Positions 1 through 8,142 of a DNA stretch of 64,000 bases are shown piece after piece. The position numbers and the translations under genes were made by a program. The stretch is from Methylobacterium goesingense (GTDB lineage: Bacteria; Pseudomonadota; Alphaproteobacteria; Rhizobiales; Beijerinckiaceae): NCBI RefSeq assembly GCF_022179225.1, contig NZ_BPQL01000017.1:44377-108376 (forward strand), written 5' to 3'. Within the stretch, counting starts at the first letter, position 1. Every line of letters starts with the position of its first letter. Under the pieces are notes generated by a model that saw nothing but the letters and a program-made list of their open reading frames with translations, had not been told where the DNA came from and did no database searches.

Positions 1-98
1 CCCTCGACATCGACATCGAGCTTCCGCTCACGCCGGCCAAGGCCGGCGGGGCGAAAGCCGGAGACAAGGCGAAGGCGGCGAAGCTCGCCGCCGCATGA
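1..98 (+). CDS. C-terminal tail of an unidentified protein (partial)
   Basis: An open frame enters from the left edge and ends at TGA 96-98. It gives about 31 residues, an acidic stretch (LDIDIELPLTP) followed by a lysine/alanine-rich tail. Codon choice is GC-rich like the neighbouring real genes. The remaining part is too short to assign a family, and the protein body lies outside the window. It converges on the nucleoside transporter, which ends 45 bp further on. Confidence 0.55.
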   Translation, partial: LDIDIELPLTPAKAGGAKAGDKAKAAKLAAA

Positions 99-143
99 GG
101 TCCCCCGCATGGGTCCTTCGCAGCCTCCTGGCCGGCTTTGCCG

Positions 144-1394
144 TCAGGCGCCGATGAACAACCCGGCGAGCGTCGCGCTCGTCAGGTTGGACAGGGTGCC
201 GGCCAGGATCGCCCGCAGTCCGAACCGGGCGATCTCCGCCCTGCGCTCCGGCGCCAGACTGCCGAGACTCGCGAGCTGGATCGCCACCGAGGTCAGGTTG
301 GCAAAGCCGCAGAGCGCGAAGCACAGGATCGCGGCGTCACGCGGATCGAGGCTGCCCGCCTTCAGAACCGGCGAGAGCTGCGCGTAGGCCAGGAACTCGT
401 TGAAGGCGATCTTCTGACCGAGCGCCCCGCCCACGAGGCCGGCCTGGTCCCAGGACACGCCCATCAGCCAGGCCAGCGGCGCGAACGCCGTGCCGAGGAC
501 GCCCTCCAGGCTCAGGGTCGGATGGCCGAACAAGCCGCCGGTCCAGCCCATGAACCCGTTCAGCAGGGCGATGAGCCCCGTGAAGGCGATGAGCATCGCC
601 CCCACCGAGACCGCCACGGCCAGCCCCTTCTGGGTGCCGTCCGCCGCCGCCTCGATGACGTTGACCGCCCGCGTCTCGCCGAAGGTGACCTGCGTGGACG
701 TGATCCGGCTCGGCTCCGTCGTCGGAACCAGGATCTTGGCGTAGAGGAGCCCGCCCGGGATCGCCATGACGCTCGCCGCCAGCAGGTACTCCATCGGCAC
801 GCCGAGCGCCGCGTAGCCGGCGAGAATGGTGCCCGCCGTGGAGGCGGCCCCGCTCGACATCACGGCGAACAGCTCGGCCGAGGTCAGCGCCATCAGGAAC
901 GGGCGCAGCGCGATGGCGATCTCGCTCTGGCCGATGGCGATGGTGATCACCGCCGCGAAGGTCTCGATCCGCGAGGTGCCGATCACCCGTTGGAGCACCA
1001 CCCCGATGGCGCGCGCGGCAGCCTGCATCACGCCGACATGGTAGAGCACCGCGATCAGCGCCGAGACGTAGAGGATCTGCGGCAGGATGCGCAGGGCCAG
1101 GATGAATCCGCTGCCGCCGAACAATTCGAACATCCGCGGCTCGACGAGGCCGCCGAACAGGAACGCGGTGCCGCGGTCGCCGTAGTTCAGCACGGTCTGG
1201 ACGAAGCCCGCCGCCGCTGCGAGGCCCGTGCGCCCGGCCGGCACGAACAGCACCAGGGCGCCGAGGGCCACCTGGAGCGCCAGCGCCGACAGCACCACCC
1301 GGAGCGAAATCGCCCGCCGGTTGGTGGAGAACAGCACCGCGATCGCCAGCAGCAGAACCAGGCTCGCGCCCGCGTGGAAAAGTTTCTCGACCAT
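144..1394 (-). CDS. Concentrative nucleoside transporter (CNT/NupC family)
   Basis: The 416-residue integral membrane protein is made almost entirely of hydrophobic helices. It carries stretches typical of CNT permeases: a nucleoside-recognition/gate region around GGSGFILALRILPQILYVSAL, then TSRIETFAAVITIAIGQSEIAIALRP, and a C-terminal ALCGFANLTSVAIQLA segment. The family imports nucleosides with H+ or Na+ across the inner membrane. I chose the ATG at 1394 (MVEKLF...) because the 31 residues further upstream are arginine-rich and unlike any CNT N-terminus. It stands alone on the minus strand. Substrate preference (pyrimidine or purine) cannot be read here. Confidence 0.9.
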   Translation of the reverse strand: MVEKLFHAGASLVLLLAIAVLFSTNRRAISLRVVLSALALQVALGALVLFVPAGRTGLAAAAGFVQTVLNYGDRGTAFLFGGLVEPRMFELFGGSGFILALRILPQILYVSALIAVLYHVGVMQAAARAIGVVLQRVIGTSRIETFAAVITIAIGQSEIAIALRPFLMALTSAELFAVMSSGAASTAGTILAGYAALGVPMEYLLAASVMAIPGGLLYAKILVPTTEPSRITSTQVTFGETRAVNVIEAAADGTQKGLAVAVSVGAMLIAFTGLIALLNGFMGWTGGLFGHPTLSLEGVLGTAFAPLAWLMGVSWDQAGLVGGALGQKIAFNEFLAYAQLSPVLKAGSLDPRDAAILCFALCGFANLTSVAIQLASLGSLAPERRAEIARFGLRAILAGTLSNLTSATLAGLFIGA

Positions 1395-1795
1395 GCCGCC
1401 CCGCTGTTCCGACGGGGTGGAGCAAGCCCGATGCCGGGCCACGTGTCGCGTGCGAAGTGACGGCATCCACCGGGGTGTTCCGATCACGCATCTTTCCGCG
1501 CATCCCCCCTGTGGTGAGGGGCCAGGCGTGGGGGTGGCTCCGCTCGCCTTCGAGTCCCGAGGGTCACCCGCCTACCCCTAGCTTCAACGCCTCCCCAAAA
1601 GGGGGTAGGGTCGCGTCGTGCTGAAATGCATGAACACAGTAGTCACTGCGGGAGAGGGCGCGCGCGACCTGCTGGGGCGTTCGAATCCGATCTGCGACTC
1701 GTGAGTTCAGGCGGGAAGACGCCCATCGTTCGATTCCAACGCGTGTCATCGCCCGCTGACGATGGTCGCCGTTCAACCCGGGCTTGGCGCGCGCG
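1395..1795. other. 400-bp intergenic stretch with a weak inverted repeat
   Basis: No convincing gene. CCTACCCC (1571-1578) can pair with GGGGTAGG (1602-1609) to form a hairpin with a 23-nt loop, and the sequence around it has the degenerate look of a dispersed chromosomal repeat. Two TTCGAAT/TTCGATT motifs (about 1680 and 1730) resemble T-loops, but no T stem or acceptor stem pairs around them. Confidence 0.4.
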
Positions 1796-2278
1796 CTACT
1801 TCGGCTTGGCCTTCTCGAACCGCCCCACGACCGTCTCCGTCGAGGACGTCGCGAGCAACGCAGTCCATTCGTCCGGCGGATTGCCGCTGTCGAGCATCCC
1901 CTTGAACACGTGATAGGCGTCTGTTTTGGAGCCGTAGGTCCGCAACGTCGTCTCGTCGTTCACCCAGGCGAAGATGACGACTTTCGCCTTGCTGTCGAAG
2001 CGGAAGAACAGCCGAAACCGGCCATTGCCGAACTTGGCCCGGAACCAATGCTTCCGGGATGTCCCGAGCGTGTCGCCCTGGCGATACGCTTGCCGTGTCG
2101 GGTCGGACGGAATCGTCTCGAAGACCAGCTTGGCGAGCATGGCGAGGAGCTTTGCCTGCGCCGTGCCCTGATAACCTTCCGGATCGGCCGACTTGGCCGC
2201 CTCGACGGCCGCCGTCGCCCTCTCGAGCTGATCGAGGAACAGAGGATGAGCGAAGAGCGTCCAGCCGTCGACGACCAT
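1796..2278 (-). CDS. yhaV: YhaV-type toxin (type II toxin-antitoxin, ribonuclease)
   Basis: The 160-residue protein matches the YhaV family along its length: N-terminal VDGWTLFAHPLFLDQL, a central WFRAKFGNGRFRLFFRFDSKAKVVIFAWVND core and a C-terminal AYHVFKGMLDSGNPPDEW. YhaV toxins are RelE-like ribonucleases neutralised by PrlF. The start ATG at 2276-2278 lies 3 bp after the stop of the prlF-like gene, the usual antitoxin-then-toxin order with translational coupling. No frameshift or truncation is visible, so the toxin looks intact. It is probably autorepressed from the shared promoter upstream of the antitoxin. Confidence 0.9.
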   Translation of the reverse strand: MVVDGWTLFAHPLFLDQLERATAAVEAAKSADPEGYQGTAQAKLLAMLAKLVFETIPSDPTRQAYRQGDTLGTSRKHWFRAKFGNGRFRLFFRFDSKAKVVIFAWVNDETTLRTYGSKTDAYHVFKGMLDSGNPPDEWTALLATSSTETVVGRFEKAKPK

Positions 2279-2281
2279 GGC

Positions 2282-2605
2282 TCAGAGCGTCACGGCGCCG
2301 TCGATCTCCGCGTCGAGATCGACGGTCATCCCGGCCGTCAGCGCAGCCATGCGTTCAGCGAGGGCGGCGGGGAAAACCGAAAGGTTCGCCGGGTTGCGGG
2401 CCATGTCCTGCGCGAGGAACCCCAGGAACCCATCGATCACCGGGTCCGTCTCCTCCGCCTTGAGCAAGCTCACATGACCGCTCTCATCGACGACGTAGGC
2501 GATCTCACCGCCGTAGGTCACGCCGAGCGCCTGACGCACGGCTTTGGGGACCGTCGTCTGGCCCTTCGTTGTGATCTTGCTCCGCTCGCGAACCAGGACC
2601 GCCAT
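2282..2605 (-). CDS. prlF: PrlF-type antitoxin (AbrB-like DNA-binding)
   Basis: The 107-residue protein begins MAVLVRERSKITTKGQTTVPKAVRQALGV, the swapped-hairpin AbrB/SpoVT DNA-binding module seen in PrlF (SohA). The rest forms the toxin-contacting tail (GFLGFLAQDMARNP...). The ATG at 2605 was chosen because GGAGG sits 7 bp upstream and the preceding in-frame residues do not belong to the family. It is the first gene of a two-gene operon with yhaV. An inverted/tandem GTAAG repeat just upstream is the likely operator. Confidence 0.9.
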   Translation of the reverse strand: MAVLVRERSKITTKGQTTVPKAVRQALGVTYGGEIAYVVDESGHVSLLKAEETDPVIDGFLGFLAQDMARNPANLSVFPAALAERMAALTAGMTVDLDAEIDGAVTL

Positions 2606-2618
2606 GATTGCCTCCGCC

Positions 2619-2641
2619 GTAAGGTAAGGATTTTTGCTTAC
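2619..2641. promoter_or_regulatory. Candidate operator of the prlF-yhaV operon
   Basis: Two tandem GTAAG copies (2619-2623, 2624-2628) face a CTTAC copy (2637-2641) across an A/T-rich 8-bp spacer, 14-36 bp upstream of the antitoxin ATG and in one of the few AT-rich patches of the area. PrlF-class antitoxins repress their own promoter, so an autoregulatory site here is expected. The assignment rests on repeat geometry only. Confidence 0.5.
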
Positions 2642-2892
2642 TTTTCCGGCGATCGGTTGGCAACAGCCAGGATCGGCCCGGCGTCGAAGATAGCCTTTCG
2701 TGACGCGACCCGCGTGTGCGGCTTCGATCACGCAGTGTGCGATGGCGGGTAATCCGCGACCATCGGGGACCGGCGAAGGTGTCACCATGCTCCGACCGCT
2801 CCCAGAAGAGGCGTCCTGTCACGACACTGTCGCCGACACTTGCGATCCAGCGCCGCAACCGTCGGCGCTTTGCCGGCAACAGGGCCGCCCGC

Positions 2893-3915
2893 ATGCAGCG
2901 CCTCCTCACCGATGCCACCGCCCTTCCGTACCTGCTCTTCGCCATGGCGTTCGATGCCGAGGGGCGCGGATGCCTGCTGGAGACGGGCGGCGGCCTGCCG
3001 GAGCCCGTCGCGGACGGGTTCCTCTGGCTGCATCTCGACCTCGTCGATGCACGCCTCGATGGGCCGATTGCCACCGGGCGCCTCGGGCCGCCGGCGCTCG
3101 CCGCCGCCACCTTCGCCCGGGACGGCCACCAGCGTGTGGTGGCCGAGGGCACGAGCCTCGGGCTCGTCATCGCCGACCGGACGCGGGAGTTCAGCGGCCG
3201 GATCGAGGAGGAGCCGGCCGGGCGGCTGCACTGCGTGCTCGGCGAGCGCCTCCTCGTCAGCGGGCGGCGCCACGCCACGGCCGCCGCGGAGGCCGCCCGC
3301 GACGCGGTGCTGGCCGGGCGGCGCGTGTCCGATCCGGCGGGGCTGCTGGAGATGTTCGTCGGGCACGTTGCCGCCGCCCTCGACGCCTCCGCGCGGCGGT
3401 TCTCGGACGAGCTCGACGCCATCGAGGACCGGATGCTCGACGAGGACCAGCCCGACGACCCGAAGCCGCTGGCGCCGATTCGCCGGCAGGCCGTGCGTCA
3501 GCACCGGCAGCTCGCGGGCCTGAGCGCGGTCTTCCACCGCCTCGAATCCGAGACCGAGGAGGCCGACGACGATCTGCCCGCGGCGGTGGTGCGCATGGCC
3601 GCCCGGGTGGTCCAGCGCCTCGACTCGCTCCACCGGGACATGCTGGTCCTGTCCGAACGCTCGCGCCTGCTGCAGGACGAGATTGCCGGGCGAACGGCCG
3701 CCGAGACCAACCGGCAGCTCTTCACCCTCTCCATCCTCACCGCCCTGTTCCTGCCGCCGACCCTGGTGACCGGCGTGTTCGGCATGAACACCAAGGGGTT
3801 GTTCCTCGGCGAGTTCGAGAACGGCTCGCTCCTCGCCCTGACGATCTGCGGCGCCGCGGCGCTGGCGGTCTACGGCGTGATCCGCCGTCTCGGGCTCGTC
3901 AAACGGCGCGCCTGA
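2893..3915 (+). CDS. CorA/ZntB-like divalent metal transporter
   Basis: The 340-residue protein has a long soluble N-terminal funnel domain rich in acidic residues and heptad-like helices (RFSDELDAIEDRMLDED...). It ends with two transmembrane helices: the first, LFTLSILTALFLPPTLVTGVFGMN, carries the diagnostic GMN motif at the pore mouth, and the second is LLALTICGAAALAVYGVI. GMN is followed by TKG, as in the ZntB/CorA-like branch, so Zn2+ or Mg2+/Co2+ are both possible substrates. The ATG at 2893 gives a normal-length N-terminus; a later ATG at 2944 is possible. It is monocistronic. Confidence 0.85.
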   Translation: MQRLLTDATALPYLLFAMAFDAEGRGCLLETGGGLPEPVADGFLWLHLDLVDARLDGPIATGRLGPPALAAATFARDGHQRVVAEGTSLGLVIADRTREFSGRIEEEPAGRLHCVLGERLLVSGRRHATAAAEAARDAVLAGRRVSDPAGLLEMFVGHVAAALDASARRFSDELDAIEDRMLDEDQPDDPKPLAPIRRQAVRQHRQLAGLSAVFHRLESETEEADDDLPAAVVRMAARVVQRLDSLHRDMLVLSERSRLLQDEIAGRTAAETNRQLFTLSILTALFLPPTLVTGVFGMNTKGLFLGEFENGSLLALTICGAAALAVYGVIRRLGLVKRRA

Positions 3916-4040
3916 TCGTAAGCCGGCTCCCTGTCGCGCCGCGCGGAGCCTGAAAACACCGCGACCGGCGCAGGATCGTCATCGAAGCGTCACGTCCCGT
4001 CGCGAACGGTGCGCCGAACGCCTCTGGGAGCCTTTTCCGC

Positions 4041-6383
4041 ATGGACTTCTTTCGCCGCTTCACCGTCCTGATGTGCGCGCCGAACTTCGACCCAGACGAT
4101 CTGGAGGGCGTGCGCGTCCAGCAGATCATCGGTTCGGTGGAAAAACTCGGCTTCGAGGTGGTGCGGGCCCGGCGCGTCGAGGACGCGGCCATCGCGGTCC
4201 AGACCGATTCCGCCATCGGCTGCATGGTGGTGGACTGGGGCAAGCGCGGGCTCGACGGCAAGGCGGCCGCGCTGATCAACCTGATGCGCAAGCGCGGGCT
4301 GGAAATGCCCATCGTGATCATGGTTCGAAGGAAGCGCCTGGAGGACATCCCCGTCGAGGTGCTGGACTTCATCGACGGCTACATCTTCCTCGCCGAAGAA
4401 ACGCCCGACTATATCGCCCGCGGCCTGGTGAGCCGTGTGAAGCAGTATGCCGAGACCCTGAAGACGCCGTTCTTCGGCGCCCTGGTCGACTACGCCGAGC
4501 AGGGCAACCAGCTCTGGACCTGCCCGGGCCACAACGGCGGCATCTTCTACAACCGCTCGCCGATCGGGCGCATCTTCGTCGAGCACTTGGGCGAGGCGGT
4601 GTTCCGCGACGATCTCGACAACTCGGTGCTCGATCTCGGCGACCTCCTCGTCCACGAGGGCCCGGCGCTCAAGGCGCAGAAGGAGGCGGCCGTCATCTTC
4701 GGGGCGGAGAAGACCTACTTCGTCCTCAACGGCACCTCGGCCTCGAACAAGATCGTGCTCTCGGCCTTGGTCGCCGAGGGCGACCTCGTGCTGTTCGACC
4801 GCAACAACCACAAGGCGGCGCATCACGGCGCGCTCTTCCTCGGCGGCGCGATCCCGGTCTTCCTGGAGACCGACCGCAACTGCTTCGGCCTCATCGGCCC
4901 GATGTATCACGAAGCCCTCGACGAGACCCGCATCCGCGAGAAGATCCGCGACAACCCGCTGATCACCGACCCGGAGGCCTGGCGGCGCGAACGTCCGTTC
5001 CGCGTCGCGGTGGTCGAGCAGTGCACCTACGACGGCACGATCTACAACGCGCAGATGATCCTCGATAAGATCGGGCACCTCTGCGACTACATCCTGTTCG
5101 ACGAGGCCTGGGCGGGCTTCATGAAGTTCCACCCGCTCTTCGCCGGCCGCTTCGCCATGGGGCTCAAGGGCCTCGACGAGACCTCGCCCGGCATCATCGC
5201 CACGCAATCGACCCACAAGCAGCTGGCGAGCTTCTCCCAGGCTTCGCAGATCCACACCAAGGACAGCCACATCCGGGGCCAGACCCGGCGCATCGAGCAC
5301 CGGCGCTTCAACGAGACCTTCCTGGTCCACGCCTCGACCTCGCCGTTCTACCCCCTGTTCGCCTCCCTCGATGTCGGCGCGCAGATGATGAAGGGGCGCT
5401 CGGGCGTGGTGCTGTGGGACGACACCATTCGGCTCGGCATCGAGTGGCGAAAGAAGGTTCGCGCCATCCGCCGCGAGTTCGAGGAGAAGGAGGGCGATCC
5501 GCTCCGTCGCTGGTTCTTCGACCCCTTCGTGCCCGACACCGTCAAGGGACCGGACGGCCGGGTGCCGTGGGAGAGCCTCTCCACCGACGAGCTTGCCAGC
5601 AACGTGAAGTACTGGGAGCTGACGCCGGGCGCCGACTGGCACGGCTTCACCCACGTGGCGCCCGACTACGCCATGACCGACCCCAACAAGCTCACCGTGC
5701 TCACCCCCGGCTTCGACCGGCGCACCGGCGAGTACGCCGCGCACGGCGTGCCCGCGCCGATCGTCGCCCAGTACCTTCGCGAAAACCGCATCGTGCCGGA
5801 AAAGAACGACCTCAACTCGCTGCTCTTCCTGCTCACCCCGGGCGTCGAATCCTCCAAGGCCGGCACGCTGATCTCAGGGTTGGTCGCCTTCAAGCGCCTG
5901 CACGACGAGAACGTGCCCCTCGAGGAGGCGATGCCGGAATTCGTGCGGCGCCGGCCCAACCGCTACAAGGGCGTGCGCCTGCGTGACCTCTGCGCCGACT
6001 TCCACGCCTTCCACCGCGAGGCCGGCACCAGTGCGCTCCAGCGCAAGCAGTTCGAGCCGGGGCATCTCCCCGAGATGGTGATGACCCCGAAGGAGGCGGT
6101 GCAGCAATTGACCCGCAACAACGTCGATTACGTGCCGATCGCGGAAGCGGAAGGGCGCGTGGCGACGACCTTGCTTCTGGTCTACCCGCCGGGCATCGGC
6201 ACGGTGCTGCCGGGCGAGCGGCTGGACGAGCGGGCCAAACCCATGCTGGATTACTTCAAGATGTTCGAGCGCTCCGCGAACCTGTTCCCGGGCTTCGAGG
6301 CCGAGATCCAGGGCGTTTTTCGCGATGTCGACCCGGACGGGACGATCCGGTTCTATACCTACGTCATGCGCGAGAGCCGCTGA
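4041..6383 (+). CDS. Orn/Lys/Arg decarboxylase (PLP-dependent, fold type I)
   Basis: The 780-residue enzyme has the three-part layout of bacterial inducible amino-acid decarboxylases: an N-terminal receiver-like wing domain (about 1-130), a PLP domain opening with CPGHNGG, and a C-terminal domain. The Schiff-base lysine is in STHKQLASFSQASQIH (Lys about 393), preceded by the PLP-binding aspartate in LFDEAWAGF. It would decarboxylate ornithine, lysine or arginine to a diamine or agmatine, serving polyamine synthesis or acid resistance; the substrate cannot be fixed from sequence. A purine-rich GGGAGCC precedes the start. The stop overlaps the ATG of the acetyltransferase downstream (TGATG), so both are probably co-translated. 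Confidence 0.9.
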   Translation: MDFFRRFTVLMCAPNFDPDDLEGVRVQQIIGSVEKLGFEVVRARRVEDAAIAVQTDSAIGCMVVDWGKRGLDGKAAALINLMRKRGLEMPIVIMVRRKRLEDIPVEVLDFIDGYIFLAEETPDYIARGLVSRVKQYAETLKTPFFGALVDYAEQGNQLWTCPGHNGGIFYNRSPIGRIFVEHLGEAVFRDDLDNSVLDLGDLLVHEGPALKAQKEAAVIFGAEKTYFVLNGTSASNKIVLSALVAEGDLVLFDRNNHKAAHHGALFLGGAIPVFLETDRNCFGLIGPMYHEALDETRIREKIRDNPLITDPEAWRRERPFRVAVVEQCTYDGTIYNAQMILDKIGHLCDYILFDEAWAGFMKFHPLFAGRFAMGLKGLDETSPGIIATQSTHKQLASFSQASQIHTKDSHIRGQTRRIEHRRFNETFLVHASTSPFYPLFASLDVGAQMMKGRSGVVLWDDTIRLGIEWRKKVRAIRREFEEKEGDPLRRWFFDPFVPDTVKGPDGRVPWESLSTDELASNVKYWELTPGADWHGFTHVAPDYAMTDPNKLTVLTPGFDRRTGEYAAHGVPAPIVAQYLRENRIVPEKNDLNSLLFLLTPGVESSKAGTLISGLVAFKRLHDENVPLEEAMPEFVRRRPNRYKGVRLRDLCADFHAFHREAGTSALQRKQFEPGHLPEMVMTPKEAVQQLTRNNVDYVPIAEAEGRVATTLLLVYPPGIGTVLPGERLDERAKPMLDYFKMFERSANLFPGFEAEIQGVFRDVDPDGTIRFYTYVMRESR

Positions 6384-6991
6384 TGCCGGGCCGGGCGGAG
6401 AGCGACCCCGACCTCGTCATCCGGCCCTCGTCGGATGCCGACGTGCCGGACATGGTGGACATCTACGCCCACCACATCCGGCGCGGCGTCGGCGATGTCG
6501 GGGATTTCGAGGCGGATCCGCTCCACCCCGACGACCTGAAGAAGCGCCGGAAAGCCATGCGCAAGAAGCGCCTGCCGCACCTCGTGGCCGACCGCGACGG
6601 GGTGGTGGCGGGCTATGCCTACGCGGTGCCGTTCCGCAAGCGCCCGGCCTACCGCTACACCCTCAAGCACTCGATCTACGTCCACCACGAGCACCTGCAC
6701 GCGGGCATCGGCCGGCGCCTGCTGCCGGCGCTGATCGAGGCCTGCGCGGCCGGCGGCTACCGCCAGATGATCGGCTACATCGACGCGCAGAACGAGGCGA
6801 GCCTGCGCCTGCACGAGGCCTGCGGGTTCGTGCGCGTCGGGCTGCTGCCGGCGGTGGGCTACAAGTACGGCCGCTGGAGCGACAGCGTCATGGTCCAGTG
6901 TGCGCTGGGCACCGGCGCCACCGACCAGCCCGGGACCTGGACGCGCCCCGTCGAGGCGGTGGCGGCGGGTCACGACTGGATCGGGAAGTAG
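6383..6991 (+). CDS. GNAT-family N-acetyltransferase (phosphinothricin/methionine-sulfoximine type)
   Basis: The 202-residue protein resembles the Pat/Bar/YncA group of GNAT enzymes. It begins LVIRPSSDADVPDMVDIYAHHI and continues through VAGYAYAVPFRKRPAYRYTLKHSIYVHHEHLHAGIGRRLL (acetyl-CoA loop, HAGIGRRLL) and the IDAQNEASLRLHEACGFVRVG block typical of the family. Its start overlaps the decarboxylase stop by one base, which suggests that it acetylates the polyamine/amine product or protects against a related amine. That link is inferred from gene order only. The last 15-20 residues extend past the usual family end. Confidence 0.88.
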   Translation: MPGRAESDPDLVIRPSSDADVPDMVDIYAHHIRRGVGDVGDFEADPLHPDDLKKRRKAMRKKRLPHLVADRDGVVAGYAYAVPFRKRPAYRYTLKHSIYVHHEHLHAGIGRRLLPALIEACAAGGYRQMIGYIDAQNEASLRLHEACGFVRVGLLPAVGYKYGRWSDSVMVQCALGTGATDQPGTWTRPVEAVAAGHDWIGK

Positions 6992-7003
6992 GGAAGGCCG
7001 ATG

Positions 7004-7033
7004 TCGGTCCGTCCGCGCCTCGCGCCGGACCGA
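7004..7033. terminator. Hairpin between convergent genes
   Basis: TCGGTCCG (7004-7011) pairs perfectly with CGGACCGA (7026-7033) around a GC-rich 14-nt loop. It lies in the 47-bp gap between the acetyltransferase and the small convergent gene, so it probably terminates in both directions. There is no U-tract, as is common in this GC range. Confidence 0.55.
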
Positions 7034-7038
7034 CGCGC

Positions 7039-7254
7039 CTATTGCCGCGCCTGGTTGATCAGCGCCTGAAGGGCCCGGGCCACCGCCTCGCTGACGTTCT
7101 TGCGGTACTTGCGGTGAACCAGCTGGCCGTTGTGGTAAATATCGTGCTCCACGTAGAGCTTCTCGCCGTCCCACCGGACGACGTTGTCGGTCTCGGTGGT
7201 CTCCTCGACGCCGAGATCCTCGCGAAAGGTAACGCCCCCGGCTTGCGCAAACAT
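7039..7254 (-). CDS. Small conserved-looking hypothetical protein
   Basis: The 71-residue soluble acidic protein (MFAQAGGVTFREDLGVEETTE..., ending VARALQALINQARQ) contains a compact beta-rich middle (NVVRWDGEKLYVEHDIYHNGQLVHRKYRKNVSE). AGGGACG lies upstream of the ATG at a usable ribosome-binding distance and codon usage fits the host. I recognise no family. Residues VVRWDGEKLYVEHDIYHNG read like a small beta-sheet, and the C-terminus as an amphipathic helix. Confidence 0.65.
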   Translation of the reverse strand: MFAQAGGVTFREDLGVEETTETDNVVRWDGEKLYVEHDIYHNGQLVHRKYRKNVSEAVARALQALINQARQ

Positions 7255-7342
7255 GGCTCGTCCCTGGTGATCGAAGCGACTTTTCGGCTTCCTGGAGCCG
7301 CATCTTAGGCAGCCGGGGCGCGCCGCGCTACCCGAAACGGTT

Positions 7343-7957
7343 TCAGCGCACCGTGACCTGATCCTTGATCCGCTCGTAGACCGCCCGGCTGAGGACGCGC
7401 TTCGACAGCAATTCGCCGACAGAGGCGTAGGGCCGCTTCTGCACGATGGCGCGCCCGATCATGCCGCCGCCCCGCAGGCCGTTCAGCTCGGCGACGCTCC
7501 CGGTGTTGAGGTCGACGATCGCGATGCCGCGCGGCCCGGCCGACTCGGCTGCACTGTCGATCTCCGCCTCGCCGGCCGAGGGCGCCGGAATGCTCGGCGG
7601 GCTCGGATTCAGCGGGCTTGAGCTCTGCGGGACTGGATTCGGCGCAGGCGCCGGAATGGCTGGCGGTGGGGTCGAGGCTTGCGGCGTGGCAGGCTGGGCA
7701 GGGGCGGTCTGGGACAGGGTGGTCTGGGGGAGGGCGGCCGGAGGCGCCGGGGCGGGCACCACCGGGGAGACCGGCCGCGTCACGGCCGGCGGCACCGCCG
7801 CCTGGGTTCCGGCCCGTCCGGTCTCGGGGGACGTCCGGGGGACGGGCGCGTCCACCGGGCCGCTGTCGCGCGGACGCAGGACCTGGACGAGTCCGGCGAG
7901 GGTCGCCGCCACCACGATGAGAACGCCGACCCGCAGGACCGCTGAACCGCTGAGCAT
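7343..7957 (-). CDS. Membrane-anchored helix-hairpin-helix protein (ComEA-like C-terminus)
   Basis: The 204-residue protein has one N-terminal transmembrane helix (VLRVGVLIVVAATLAGLVQVL), a Pro/Ala-rich linker of about 100 residues and a C-terminal helix-hairpin-helix domain (VDLNTGSVAELNGLRGGGMIGRAIVQKRPYASVGELLSKRVLSRAVYERIKDQVTV). That topology, with HhH outside the membrane on a flexible stalk, is shared with ComEA DNA-uptake receptors. ComEA homologues usually have LNtA..eeL..lpGIG, and here the second glycine hairpin reads RGGGMIG, which is close but not canonical. No other competence genes are nearby, so a DNA-binding role is likely but uptake is unproven. Confidence 0.75.
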   Translation of the reverse strand: MLSGSAVLRVGVLIVVAATLAGLVQVLRPRDSGPVDAPVPRTSPETGRAGTQAAVPPAVTRPVSPVVPAPAPPAALPQTTLSQTAPAQPATPQASTPPPAIPAPAPNPVPQSSSPLNPSPPSIPAPSAGEAEIDSAAESAGPRGIAIVDLNTGSVAELNGLRGGGMIGRAIVQKRPYASVGELLSKRVLSRAVYERIKDQVTVR

Positions 7958-8142
7958 TGAGGGCGGCCTCGCGCCTGTTGAAAGGATGAATGCCTAACAT
8001 AGGCGATAAACTGAAGTCTCGCCGGCGAACCCGCTGTCCTCAAGAGCTTGAACACTTCGCCGCGGCCCGGGGCTGACATCCCCGCGAGCGGGCGCGGGTG
8101 CGGCATCGACGGAACCGGCAGGCGCGGTCATGGTCCCGGCCG

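Noticed and set aside
138..1460. Long plus-strand open frame opposite the nucleoside transporter
   Set aside because: It is antisense to a clear CNT permease and its product is a low-complexity Arg/Glu/His string; high-GC DNA creates such frames.
1670..1760. TTCGAAT/TTCGATT motifs resembling tRNA T-loops
   Set aside because: No T-stem, anticodon or acceptor pairing can be formed around them.
3990..5744. Minus-strand frame of over 580 codons opposite the decarboxylase
   Set aside because: Product is compositionally biased without any motif; the decarboxylase on the plus strand has complete catalytic residues.
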